Shown here one piece after another: positions 6,854 to 15,024 of a stretch of 18,821 nt of DNA. Location of the stretch: NCBI GenBank assembly GCA_050747825.1, contig JBOGJG010000275.1:1-18821 (forward strand), written 5' to 3'. This stretch comes from JBOGJG01 sp050747825. GTDB taxonomy: Bacteria; Acidobacteriota; UBA6911; RPQK01; JBOGJG01. The first letter of the stretch is position 1, and each line of letters starts with the position of its first letter. The position numbers were made by a program, and so were the translations under genes. The notes below the pieces were generated by a model. It did no database searches. It saw nothing but the letters and a program-made list of their open reading frames with translations, and was not told the origin of the DNA.

Positions 6854-9097
6854 TTGCGCGTGTGGAGATTTAAGATAATTCAAGTCCTGCGTGCCCTGTC
6901 GGGGGCATTCCGTTTAACTTTGAGGCGATCAATCGTCTTTTTGGCCTGCCTGGCCCTCTCCGATTCGGGCCCGCTGACTGCCCAAAGCGACCCTGCTCCA
7001 GTCGGCGCCGAACGCCGAATGACGGCTGTGAGGACTGAGGAGCCCATTGTCATTGATGGGGAGATGGATGAGTCCGCCTGGAATCTGGCTGAGCCCGCCA
7101 CCGGCTTTATACAGAAGATTCCTCAGATGGGAGAGTTGGCTACCGAGCAGACCCAAGTGCGCATCCTTTACGACGACGAGAATATCTACCTGGGAGTTTA
7201 TTGCTTCGACTCGGCGGGCGCCGAAGGCATTCTCGTCAACGACATTTCCAAGGATTTCTACACGCTCGACAGTGACGGTTTTCAGGTGGTCCTCGACACC
7301 TTTGACGACAACCGCAATACCTTTCTATTTGCCACCAATCCCAAGGGCGGACGCTTCGATATGCAGACCGGCGCCGATGGAAACGCCGGCAACAGCAACT
7401 GGGACGGGCTCTGGTACGTGGAGACCAGGGTCACCGACCGCGGATGGCAGGCCGAGATGGCCATCCCTCTCAAGACACTGCGGTTTCGGGAAGTGGAACA
7501 CCAGGTATGGGGGATTAACTTCGAACGCCGAGTCAGGCGTAAGTTTGAAGACTCCTACTGGTCGCCTATTCCATCTCCCTATCGCCTGAGCCGTATTTCG
7601 CTGGCCGGCACTCTGGATGGACTGCAGGGGCTCAAACAGGCGCGCAATCTGTACATTAAGCCTTATATCTCCGCTCCTATCGTCCGCCGCGCCAACGATG
7701 ACATCGACTTCATGCCCGAGGCCGGTCTGGATGTGAAATACGGAGTAAGCACGCAGTTGACACTGGATGTCACGCTCAATACCGATTTCTCTCAGGTGGA
7801 GGCTGACGAGGAACAGATCAATCTGACCCGTTTTGACCTCTTCTTTCCCGAAAAGCGCGAGTTCTTCCTGGAAAATTCCTCGATCTTTGATTGGGGCCGT
7901 CCCCAGCGCAGTCGCACCGAATTCGGACGCTCGCCGAAGCCGGACTTGATTCCCTTCTTCAGCCGGCGAATCGGAATTGCCGACGAGAGGCTCGTGCCCG
8001 TCCTGGGAGGCGCACGGCTGACGGGGCGGGCTGGAAAATACAATATCGGCCTGCTCTCAATGCAGGCAGCCGCGTTTGAAGAAATTCCCAGCACCAACTT
8101 CTCGGTCATGCGCGTGCGTCGCGAGCTTCCCAACCAAGCCGACGTCGGCGCGATCTTCGTTAACAAAGAGGGGGCGAACGGGACCTTTAATCGCACCTAC
8201 GGCATCGACAGCAACTTCACCTTTTTCAGATACCTGGATATCAGCGGCTATTTCCTCGAGACTGACGGACCTGAGTCGGGCGGCCGCGATGAAGCAGCCA
8301 ATTTTGAGGCCTCCTGGAAAGACCCGCTCATCGAAGTCCGCGGCAGGCATCTGTGGATTGCAGAAGATTTCAATCCCGAGGTAGGATTTGCGCCCCGCAC
8401 CGGAATGCGCAAGACCAGTGGTCTGATCAAGCTGACCCCACGCCCTGAGGAGGGGTTCATTCGGGAATTTCAGCCCTCTCTCGGATTTGACTACATCACC
8501 TCCCCCGACGGTCTCGTCGAGACCAAGCTTGCAGACTTGCGCTTTTCAATGATCTTCAGCGACAGGAGCGCTATCTCGATCGCCCGCGAGTCTACCTTCG
8601 AACGCCTGGACGAGCCGTTTGAGATCGCGGACAGCCGAATCATTCCCATAGGAGATTACGGCTTCGATGAATACTCGCTGTTTTATGAAAGCGACCAGAG
8701 TAAGATCCTGGTAGGCGAACTGAGGCTGAGCACGGGAGATTTCTTCAGCGGCCAGCGGGATTCCTACACGCTGGGAGTGAGATTTCAACCCAGTTACCGC
8801 TTCAACGCGCGCGTGCTCTGGAGCCTTAACGACATCGATCTTTCAACCAATCTGGGTCAATTCAAGACCAATCTCGTCACCAGCCGTTTCAACTATTCCT
8901 TCAGCAACCATATGTTCCTGAGAGCCCTGATCCAGTACAACAGCGAAGAGGGGGAAGTGAGCAGCAACATCCGTTTCAATCTCATTCACAAGCCGCTCAG
9001 CGACCTGTTCGTAGTCTATAACGAGAGACGTTCCAGCAGCGGCGAAATAGTCGAGCGGGCCTTGATCACGAAGCTGACTTATATGTTTAGCTTCTGA
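6854..9097 (+). CDS. Secreted CBM9-like / DUF5916 outer-membrane protein
   Basis: 747 residues in the longest reading. After an N-terminal signal sequence comes a CBM9-like sandwich (about 57-250: IVIDGEMDESAWNLAEPATG, VRILYDDENIYLGVYCFD, GWQAEMAIPLKTLRF). A long DUF5916 region follows with alternating beta-strand character and ends in MFSF, the aromatic C-terminus usual for outer-membrane barrels. LFFPEKREFFLEN is a family hallmark. Such proteins are common in Acidobacteriota and Bacteroidota; their function is unknown, with a role in binding or passing carbohydrate or peptide suspected. TTG 6854 lies only about 3 nt after the predicted transcription start. TTG 6920 gives a cleaner signal peptide (MRRSIVFLACLAL then LTAQ-SDP) and may be the true start. 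No strong ribosome-binding site supports either. Confidence 0.9.
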   Translation: MRVWRFKIIQVLRALSGAFRLTLRRSIVFLACLALSDSGPLTAQSDPAPVGAERRMTAVRTEEPIVIDGEMDESAWNLAEPATGFIQKIPQMGELATEQTQVRILYDDENIYLGVYCFDSAGAEGILVNDISKDFYTLDSDGFQVVLDTFDDNRNTFLFATNPKGGRFDMQTGADGNAGNSNWDGLWYVETRVTDRGWQAEMAIPLKTLRFREVEHQVWGINFERRVRRKFEDSYWSPIPSPYRLSRISLAGTLDGLQGLKQARNLYIKPYISAPIVRRANDDIDFMPEAGLDVKYGVSTQLTLDVTLNTDFSQVEADEEQINLTRFDLFFPEKREFFLENSSIFDWGRPQRSRTEFGRSPKPDLIPFFSRRIGIADERLVPVLGGARLTGRAGKYNIGLLSMQAAAFEEIPSTNFSVMRVRRELPNQADVGAIFVNKEGANGTFNRTYGIDSNFTFFRYLDISGYFLETDGPESGGRDEAANFEASWKDPLIEVRGRHLWIAEDFNPEVGFAPRTGMRKTSGLIKLTPRPEEGFIREFQPSLGFDYITSPDGLVETKLADLRFSMIFSDRSAISIARESTFERLDEPFEIADSRIIPIGDYGFDEYSLFYESDQSKILVGELRLSTGDFFSGQRDSYTLGVRFQPSYRFNARVLWSLNDIDLSTNLGQFKTNLVTSRFNYSFSNHMFLRALIQYNSEEGEVSSNIRFNLIHKPLSDLFVVYNERRSSSGEIVERALITKLTYMFSF

Positions 9098-9117
9098 TTC
9101 AGTCAGGTATTTTCAGC

Positions 9118-9144
9118 CACGGATTACCCGGATGGCACGGATTA
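9118..9144. repeat. Intergenic period-9 repeat (CACGGATTA-like), three units
   Basis: CACGGATTA occurs at 9118-9126 and 9136-9144, with the related unit CCCGGATGG exactly between them. It lies just after the DUF5916 stop and touches the end of the aminotransferase remnant. Confidence 0.7.
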
Positions 9145-9513
9145 ATCAGATCTCGAATTGCGAACTCGTGATCGGACGATCAAGTTGATTTCAGCCATTG
9201 TTCTGTCCACCTCATCATAGAATTTTAAACGTGGGAGCCACGCGGATGCCGGCGCCAGGACGATAATCCACAATAAAGTTGCGACTGATCAATTCCCGGA
9301 AAACTTCTTGGGCGCCGGATGGATTCGACTCCGACCTCAGCGATGATCTTACAGCCGCAGCGGGCGGCGGGAAGCTCGGAATGCTGGGTGTTCCATTCAA
9401 AAAACGGAAAGGCGAGCGCGTAAATTCCATGTTCAGTTCCGAATAGACAAAGGAAACTCGCTGCGCCACTTGAGAAGATCGTCGCCTTTCAAGTCTTCTT
9501 TGGAATCAGTCAT
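9142..9513 (-). pseudogene. Kynureninase-like / class V aminotransferase remnant
   Basis: Pieces of one PLP enzyme follow each other in different frames. The N-terminus starts at ATG 9513 (TDSKEDLKGDDLLKWRSEFP) and stops after 26 codons. In another frame comes SPFRFLNGTPSIPS, typical of the C-terminal third of the family. A third frame at 9350-9312 gives KIIAEVGVESIRR. From 9313 the earlier frame resumes with AQEVFRELISRNFIVDYRPG and GAGIRVAP. A last shift at 9222 gives FYDEVDRTMAEINLI, ending at TAA 9142. Intact relatives have around 400 residues; the central catalytic part with the PLP lysine is gone. Its ATG overlaps the msrB stop by 8 nt, so it was the last gene of that operon. I cannot separate kynureninase from related aminotransferases. 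Confidence 0.78.
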
Positions 9514-9916
9514 TAGGTGTTTTGACCAGATTCAGGCTCACCGAGTTGATGCAGTAGCGCTGGTGGGTCGGCGGAGGGCCGTCTTCGAATACGTGGCCCA
9601 GGTGAGCATCGCAGCGGCTGCAGAGCACTTCAGTTCTTTTCATGAGCCAGCTTTGGTCATCTTCAGTGCCAACGCTCTCCTCCGAAAGCGGAGCCCAAAA
9701 GCTGGGCCAGCCGGTACCGGAATCGTATTTGGTCTCGGAGCTGAACAGGTCATTGCCGCAGCAGGCGCACTGATAGACACCTTCCTCCTTGGCGTTGTAA
9801 TACTCTCCCGAAAAAGGCGGTTCAGTGCCCTTCTGCCGGCACACCTGAAACTGCTCTGGAGTCAGTTGCTCTTTCCATTCCTGCTCGCCCTTGGTTACCT
9901 TCGCCATGGACAGCAT
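9506..9916 (-). CDS. msrB: Peptide-methionine (R)-S-oxide reductase
   Basis: It reduces the R epimer of methionine sulfoxide in oxidised proteins. Counting from ATG 9916 it has 136 residues with all MsrB landmarks: LTPEQFQVCRQKGTEPPFSG, zinc ligands C50-x-x-C53 and C99-x-x-C102, the substrate segment GWPSFWAP, HLGHVFEDGPPPTHQRYC and catalytic C122 in RYCINSVSL. No signal peptide is visible, so it is cytoplasmic. ATG 9916 is preferred because GGAGG lies 12 nt upstream; ATG 9907 (AKVTKGEQEW) fits family N-termini equally well. The start lies inside the L,D-transpeptidase frame, and the stop overlaps the start of the aminotransferase remnant, so the three form one minus-strand transcription unit. 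Confidence 0.95.
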   Translation of the reverse strand: MLSMAKVTKGEQEWKEQLTPEQFQVCRQKGTEPPFSGEYYNAKEEGVYQCACCGNDLFSSETKYDSGTGWPSFWAPLSEESVGTEDDQSWLMKRTEVLCSRCDAHLGHVFEDGPPPTHQRYCINSVSLNLVKTPND

Positions 9917-10736
9917 TATACAGAAAAGCCTCCCGGGCACGCCGCTCAATCAGGCTGAAATACCGTCCCAGGACGCGCTTGATCTGGGCCGCGTAGATGC
10001 GGTTGCCGCTCAAATCGCGGTCCAATTTCAACCAAGGAGGATCCTGTCCGTAAGCGAACCGTCCGAAAACAATCACCGCTGTCCCGAAGAAGCGCGGAGC
10101 ACGCTCCTCTTCAGAGGACACCCACAAATCAGCCCAATCGAAAATCCAACGAGCATCATCTTTGAACAGGCGAATGCAGCCGTGGCTGGCCGGATAGCCA
10201 GGCAGCTTGTACTGATGGAAGGCGATACCCGTCGCCGTGTGCAAATTCACGCACCAGGGCATGATCCAGCTCGGATTTTTAGTGCTCACTCTCCGCTTGG
10301 AGCGCCAGTTGACATGGTAGAGTCCGGCAGGAGTGGGCGTCTCCTGCTTCCCCGTGCTGGCGGGACCCCAGCGGACCAACTCGCCGTACTCGTAAGCGGC
10401 AAAAGCCTGGATGGAAAGAGAGACAAACATTAACTTTGGAACCGACGCAGCGGCGTCGATTCGCCTTGGAAAAGGGGAATGAGATATCAGGTCGCCGACC
10501 GTGTCAGGTATGATCAGACTGATGCCTGATCCCAGATGGCGCGAATCCCGCCGATTGAGCTTGAGCACTACTTCGAACTGCTCGTCTCCCAACTCAGAGC
10601 GCAGGGCCTTCAGATCCTGAAGCTTGGCGATCTGGATCAGGCGGTAGGAAAAGTTTCCCGGCTCCGCATACAGGCGGGGCGCACATAGAAACAGGCTCAC
10701 GAGGCTGAAAAGCAAGCAGACAGGGGATCTGACCAT
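9822..10736 (-). CDS. L,D-transpeptidase (YkuD / ErfK family), exported
   Basis: This periplasmic enzyme would form 3-3 peptidoglycan cross-links or attach proteins to peptidoglycan. ATG 10736 gives a clear signal peptide (VRSPVCLLFSLVSLFLC, cleavage after RLYA). A LysM-like or linker region follows, then the YkuD domain with TPTPAGLYHVNW, GIAFHQYKLPGYPASHGCIR and the catalytic Cys at about residue 187. The frame runs roughly 40 residues past the domain into msrB, overlapping it by about 95 nt. That tail (GEGNQGRAGMERATDSRAVS) is a shadow of the msrB frame, so the original stop was probably lost. A TTG start at 10784 is possible but would put extra residues before the signal peptide. Confidence 0.9.
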   Translation of the reverse strand: MVRSPVCLLFSLVSLFLCAPRLYAEPGNFSYRLIQIAKLQDLKALRSELGDEQFEVVLKLNRRDSRHLGSGISLIIPDTVGDLISHSPFPRRIDAAASVPKLMFVSLSIQAFAAYEYGELVRWGPASTGKQETPTPAGLYHVNWRSKRRVSTKNPSWIMPWCVNLHTATGIAFHQYKLPGYPASHGCIRLFKDDARWIFDWADLWVSSEEERAPRFFGTAVIVFGRFAYGQDPPWLKLDRDLSGNRIYAAQIKRVLGRYFSLIERRAREAFLYNAVHGEGNQGRAGMERATDSRAVSGVPAEGH

Positions 10737-10784
10737 TACGGTCTGACAGAGATGCAAAGCGTGTTCCAAAAGAGGTTCGGCCAA

Positions 10785-10811
10785 CGAATCACGCTAATCA
10801 CACGAATGAAG
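10785..10811. repeat. Intergenic period-9 repeat (CGAATCACG-like), three units
   Basis: Three consecutive 9-nt units, CGAATCACG, CTAATCACA and CGAATGAAG, lie between the divergent L,D-transpeptidase and aldo/keto reductase genes. Read on the other strand they resemble the CACGGATTA units at 9118-9144. Confidence 0.55.
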
Positions 10812-10829
10812 ACGGGTGCCTTCCTAGCC

Positions 10830-10843
10830 GATTAGTGCTAATC
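10830..10843. promoter_or_regulatory. Small palindrome upstream of the aldo/keto reductase
   Basis: GATTAG and CTAATC form a perfect 6-bp inverted repeat with a 2-nt centre, 32 bp before the ATG of the reductase. It is placed like an operator, but it is short and could be chance. Confidence 0.3.
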
Positions 10844-10875
10844 TACTGTTTAAATCCTGATGGAGAGAAACGACC

Positions 10876-11757
10876 ATGAGTAAATGCACCAGGCGACAAT
10901 TTATTGGGAGAAGTTTGGCAGGTTTGGCTACAGCACCGGTGTGGTTGAACGGGAGTGGATTGGCACGCCCGTCGGCTAGAGATCGAATTACGCTGGGAAA
11001 GACCGGAATTAAGGTTTCGCGCATTGCGATGGGCACAGGCTTCAAGGGCTTCAATCGGGTCTCCAATCAGACCCGGATGGGCCAGGATGGTTTCAATCGC
11101 CTGATGCGGCATGGATTTGACAACGGCCTCAACTTTTACGATCTGGCGGATCTATACGGATCTCATACCTATATGAAGGAGACGCTCCACCAGATCCCCA
11201 GAGACCAAGTCGTCCTGCTCTCCAAGATCTGGTTCACCGACACCGAAGTCATGCAGGCGACGGATCGGGCGATCCCGTCCGTGGAACGATTCCGCCAGGA
11301 GCTGGGAACGGAGATGATCGACATCTGCCTCATCCACTGCGTCACGGATGCGGACTGGACAAGTCATCGGGCGCGGATGCGGGACGAGCTGAGCGAACTG
11401 AAATCAAAGGGTGTGGTCAGGGCCATAGGCTGCTCGTGCCATGACTTCGATGCCCTTCAGGTGGCGGCCCGGGATCCCTGGGTGGACGTGATCTTTGCCC
11501 GCATCAACAATCAGGCGAAGGTCATGGACCATAAGGACCCAAATGCGGTGGCGGCAGTCTTAAAGGAAGCCCGGGCCAATGGCAAGGCCGTGGTGGGCAT
11601 GAAGATCTTCGGCGCCGGCCAACTCATCGAACCGCAGCAGCGAGATGAATCGCTGCGCTATGTCTGGGGCAACGGCCTGGTTGACGCCATGACGATCGGC
11701 TTCGAGAAAGCGGACCAGATCGATGATACGGTCGGGCGTTTGACCCGGGTGCTTTAG
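10876..11757 (+). CDS. Tat-exported aldo/keto reductase
   Basis: 293 residues. The N-terminus TRRQFIGRSLAGLATAP is a twin-arginine signal, so the enzyme is folded with its cofactor before export. The rest is an aldo/keto reductase barrel starting at ITLGKTGIKVSRIAMGTGF. The catalytic tetrad is visible: D89 and Y94 in NFYDLADLYG, K117 in LLSKIWF and H154 in ICLIHC. It would reduce or oxidise a sugar-like carbonyl with NAD(P)H; substrate is unknown. Acidobacterial genomes carry many such Tat-linked oxidoreductases. ATG 10876 follows GGAGAGAAACGACC. It is divergent from the L,D-transpeptidase cluster and convergent with the M2 peptidase operon. No partner gene is adjacent. Confidence 0.93.
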   Translation: MSKCTRRQFIGRSLAGLATAPVWLNGSGLARPSARDRITLGKTGIKVSRIAMGTGFKGFNRVSNQTRMGQDGFNRLMRHGFDNGLNFYDLADLYGSHTYMKETLHQIPRDQVVLLSKIWFTDTEVMQATDRAIPSVERFRQELGTEMIDICLIHCVTDADWTSHRARMRDELSELKSKGVVRAIGCSCHDFDALQVAARDPWVDVIFARINNQAKVMDHKDPNAVAAVLKEARANGKAVVGMKIFGAGQLIEPQQRDESLRYVWGNGLVDAMTIGFEKADQIDDTVGRLTRVL

Positions 11758-11768
11758 CAAGAAGTTCT

Positions 11769-11789
11769 GGGCTTTAATGACCAAAGCCC
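11769..11789. terminator. Possible terminator hairpin between convergent genes
   Basis: GGGCTTT (11769-11775) pairs perfectly with AAAGCCC (11783-11789) across a 7-nt loop. It sits 11 bp after the aldo/keto reductase stop and before the stop of the convergent peptidase gene. No U-run follows on either strand, so termination strength is doubtful. Confidence 0.4.
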
Positions 11790-11790
11790 G

Positions 11791-11811
11791 AACTTGGAAC
11801 TTGGAACTTGG
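11791..11811. repeat. Period-7 tandem repeat, AACTTGG x3
   Basis: Three identical heptamers lie at 11791-11797, 11798-11804 and 11805-11811, between the hairpin and the end of the convergent M2 peptidase gene. Confidence 0.85.
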
Positions 11812-11813
11812 AC

Positions 11814-13661
11814 CTACCAGCCGCAAGTTCTTCCCTGATTTTGCTGGTCCAGCCATTTCTTCAGGGGAGCGAAATAATCGAGAATGGCGGTTGCGTCCAT
11901 GCTCCGTTCTCCAGTCAGTGCCTCCAGAGCTTCGGACCAGGGCCGGCTCTTCCCCATCTCCAGCATCTGCATCAGGCGCGTCCCGGCTTCCTTGCTCTTG
12001 TAGATCGAGCAGCCATGCAACGGGCCCGCGGCCGCGGCCTCCCGGCAAAGGGCCCGGTGAAACTGAAACTGTAAAATGTGGGCCAGAAAGTAGCGCGTGT
12101 AGGGTGTATTAAAGGGAACATGGTACTTGGCTCCGGGATCGAAAAACTCTTCACCGCGCGCTTCGACGGAATGAATCCCCTGGTAATTCCGCCTCAGCTC
12201 CCACCATGTTTTGTTGTAGTCTTCGGCAGCGATCTCTCCTGAGAACACCTTCCATCTCCATTGGTCGATCAGAAGCCCGAAAGGCAGAAAAGCAACCTTG
12301 TCGAGGGCCATTTTCATCAGTTCGCCCAAATCGCCGGTTTCTTCAGGGACTTCGTCGAGCAGGTCCACCTGCGTCAGGTAATAGGGGGTAATGGACAAGG
12401 CGATCGTATCCCCCACGGCTTCATGGAATCCATCGTTGGCGCTATCGCGATAAAGCGGAGACTGCTGGTTGTAGGCACGCTGATAGAAATTATGTCCCAG
12501 CTCATGGTGGATGGTCTGGAAGTCCTCGCCGGTGATCTCGATGCACATCTTGATTCTGAGATCGTCCACTTGATCTATATCCCAGGCTGAAGCGTGACAG
12601 ACCACATCCCGGTCGGCCGGTTTAGTAAATTGAGACCGGTCCCAGAAGGTTTCTGGAAGCGGGGCGAATCCTAACGACGTAAAAAAGTTCTCCCCATAGC
12701 GGACCATCTCCCGCTCATCCACCTTTTTCTCGCCCAGAAGCTCGGTCAAGTTAAACCCGGCTTCGTCTTCTTCTTCTTCTTCGGGCTTCACCAGCTCATA
12801 AATGTTCCCCCAGGACTGGCTCCACATATTGCCAAGCAGATGGGCAGGTAGTGGCTCTCCCTGGGCCACCACTTCACTGCCGTAATGCTCCGAGAGTTTG
12901 GCCCGGACGTGGCAATGCAGCGAGTCATACAACGGCTTGACTTGCTGCCAGAGGCGTTCCACTTCAGCCGCGAAGTCCTGGGGGGGCATGTCGTAGCCGG
13001 ACCTCCATAATGCTCCCAGATCGGCGAAGCCCAACTCACGCGCCCCTTCATTGGACAACTCGACAAAGCGCTGATACATGGGACGCATGGGGGGCGAAAT
13101 CGTTCTCCACCCGCGCCAGATGTCCAGCAAGCGCTCCGGGTCCCGGCTTTCCGCCAGTATCCGGCTCATCTGGTTCAGGTCCAGGCACCCGCTTTGCTTT
13201 TCTTCAGGCTCGTCCTCGGAGACGCCGGGGGGACAGTACTCGCCTCTGCCGTAGATGCCTTCCATGGCGGTAGTAATCCGGGTCAACTCAGCCTGTTTAT
13301 CCGGATCGCTGGGAGCTGCCACGGCCATGGAGGTCTTCAGCAGGTCGATCTTGCGCTGGACATCATAGGGGAGCTGCAGACCATCAAAGCGCGTAGACTC
13401 CTTGGCCAATTCCATGGTGGCGCCAATGACCTTCTCTTGCGCCTTGGCTGAGAGGATCTCCGTGTCCTGAGTGATATAGGTGTTTTGAACCCAGGCCGCC
13501 CGGCTGGCTTCGATCCAGAGCTGCAACAGCTCTTCCTCAGCCTCTTGGATAAAGTTCTGGGCATCTTCAACTGTGGCCCCGTCTTCGGCCTGCCGGCCCT
13601 GAGCCCAGACATTGACGGCACCCAGGAGTATCAGCCCGATGGTGATGGCGAAGCGACCCAT
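11814..13661 (-). CDS. M2-family peptidyl-dipeptidase (ACE-like), secreted
   Basis: This zinc metallopeptidase releases C-terminal dipeptides. 615 residues, close to the usual single-domain size. Signal peptide GRFAITIGLILLGAVNVWAQ, then an almost all-helical M2 body. The zinc site is HELGH at 386-390, with the third ligand E414 in FHEAVGD, 24 residues further on as in angiotensin-converting enzyme. NFYQRAYNQQSPLYRDSAND and GEEFFDPGAKYHVPFNTPYT are typical M2 stretches. ATG 13661 follows AGGAGG with a 6-nt spacer. It is the last gene of a minus-strand operon after the AGCS symporter (31-bp gap), which suggests peptide breakdown in the periplasm followed by alanine uptake. A run of glutamates near residues 292-297 is a low-complexity loop. 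Confidence 0.96.
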   Translation of the reverse strand: MGRFAITIGLILLGAVNVWAQGRQAEDGATVEDAQNFIQEAEEELLQLWIEASRAAWVQNTYITQDTEILSAKAQEKVIGATMELAKESTRFDGLQLPYDVQRKIDLLKTSMAVAAPSDPDKQAELTRITTAMEGIYGRGEYCPPGVSEDEPEEKQSGCLDLNQMSRILAESRDPERLLDIWRGWRTISPPMRPMYQRFVELSNEGARELGFADLGALWRSGYDMPPQDFAAEVERLWQQVKPLYDSLHCHVRAKLSEHYGSEVVAQGEPLPAHLLGNMWSQSWGNIYELVKPEEEEEDEAGFNLTELLGEKKVDEREMVRYGENFFTSLGFAPLPETFWDRSQFTKPADRDVVCHASAWDIDQVDDLRIKMCIEITGEDFQTIHHELGHNFYQRAYNQQSPLYRDSANDGFHEAVGDTIALSITPYYLTQVDLLDEVPEETGDLGELMKMALDKVAFLPFGLLIDQWRWKVFSGEIAAEDYNKTWWELRRNYQGIHSVEARGEEFFDPGAKYHVPFNTPYTRYFLAHILQFQFHRALCREAAAAGPLHGCSIYKSKEAGTRLMQMLEMGKSRPWSEALEALTGERSMDATAILDYFAPLKKWLDQQNQGRTCGW

Positions 13662-13692
13662 TGGAATCCTCCTGCCATTTACTTATAACAGT

Positions 13693-15024
13693 TTACAGGC
13701 GCTTAAAGTAGTCCCTGGTCTCGGCGAGGATAACGCCGCTCAGGCCCAGCAGGGCGATTAAATTGGGTATCGCCATGGCTCCGTTCATGACGTCGGCAAA
13801 GTTCCACACGGTCTGCAGCGTGAGGATGGGTCCCAGAAAGGTGACCGACACCCAAACCAGTCGGTAATACGGAACGAATCTGGAGTGGCCGAACAGAAAT
13901 TCAAGGGCTTTCTCGCCATAGTAACTCCATCCCAGAATGGTGGAGAAGGCGAACAGGGCCAAACCGAGAGAGACGATGATGCCTCCCCAGCTCCCGGGCA
14001 ATCCTGTGCTGAAAGCCGCTGTCGTGAGAGCCGCGCCGGTGGCTCCGGTTTTCCAGGCTCCGGTGGCGATAATCACGAATCCCGTGACGGAACACACCAC
14101 CAGGGTGTCTATGAAGGTCTGGGTCATGGAGACCAGAGCCTGGCTGACGGGGTGTTTCGTCTGAGCCGCAGCCGCTGCAATGCCGGCCGAGCCTAACCCG
14201 CTCTCGTTGCTGAAGACGCCCCGGGCCACTCCAAAGCGAATGGCCTGCATGACGGTCGCTCCCGCGAATCCCCCCACCGCCGCAGTGGGCGAAAAGGCTT
14301 CCAGGATGACGAAAGTGAAGATATCCGGAATCCCGCGCCAGTTAATGGCAAGGATGATTAATCCAGCCAGCATGTAAAACACGATCATGATTGGGACAAG
14401 CGCGCTGGCGACGCGGGCGATGGAGTGAATCCCGCCCAGGATGACTATGCCGGTCAATAGGGCGATGATGATTGCCGTCCAGATAAACGGAATGCCGAAG
14501 GATTCGTTTAGCGCGTCGGCGACGGAATTCGACTGCACCATATTGCCTGCGCCAAATCCTGCAAAAACCGTGAAAATCGAGAAGATCACCGCCAGCCATT
14601 TCAGATTCAATCCACGATGGATATAGTACATGGGTCCGCCGGACATTTCCCCGCGGTCATCGACGATCCGGTACTTTACCGATAGAAGCGCCTCTCCATA
14701 CTTGGTAGCCATCCCGACCAGCCCGGTGATCCACATCCAGAACAGGGCGCCGGGACCTCCGGCAGCGATGGCGGTGGCGACGCCGGCAATGTTCCCCGTG
14801 CCGACGGTCGCAGCCAACGCCGTCATGAGAGCCTGGAAATGTGACACGTCTCCCTGGGCTCCCTGCTCCCGACGTTTCACCAGAGCCAGATGGAGCGAGG
14901 GCAGGAGCTTTCGAAATTGAAGTCCTCGCAGCAGGATGGTGAGAAAGAAACCAGTCCCCACCAAAAACACCAGCATGGGAGGACCCCAGACAAAGTTAGA
15001 TGCCCCTTGCAGGATGTCACTCAT
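13693..15024 (-). CDS. alsT: AGCS-family sodium:alanine (amino acid) symporter
   Basis: 443 residues with about ten or eleven membrane helices. Family stretches include LTALAATVGTGNIAGVATAI, GGPGALFWMWITGLVGMATK, GGPMYYIHRGL, FSNESGLGSAGIAAAAAQT and TILGWSYYGEKALEFLFG. It imports alanine, glycine or glutamine with Na+. The frame stays open further upstream to 15159, but that part is the PHP gene read in another frame. ATG 15024 begins MSDILQGASNFVWGPPMLVF, the normal family N-terminus, and overlaps the PHP stop by 8 nt. There is no clear ribosome-binding site, so translational coupling is likely. It is the middle gene of the PHP-symporter-peptidase operon. Confidence 0.95.
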   Translation of the reverse strand: MSDILQGASNFVWGPPMLVFLVGTGFFLTILLRGLQFRKLLPSLHLALVKRREQGAQGDVSHFQALMTALAATVGTGNIAGVATAIAAGGPGALFWMWITGLVGMATKYGEALLSVKYRIVDDRGEMSGGPMYYIHRGLNLKWLAVIFSIFTVFAGFGAGNMVQSNSVADALNESFGIPFIWTAIIIALLTGIVILGGIHSIARVASALVPIMIVFYMLAGLIILAINWRGIPDIFTFVILEAFSPTAAVGGFAGATVMQAIRFGVARGVFSNESGLGSAGIAAAAAQTKHPVSQALVSMTQTFIDTLVVCSVTGFVIIATGAWKTGATGAALTTAAFSTGLPGSWGGIIVSLGLALFAFSTILGWSYYGEKALEFLFGHSRFVPYYRLVWVSVTFLGPILTLQTVWNFADVMNGAMAIPNLIALLGLSGVILAETRDYFKRL

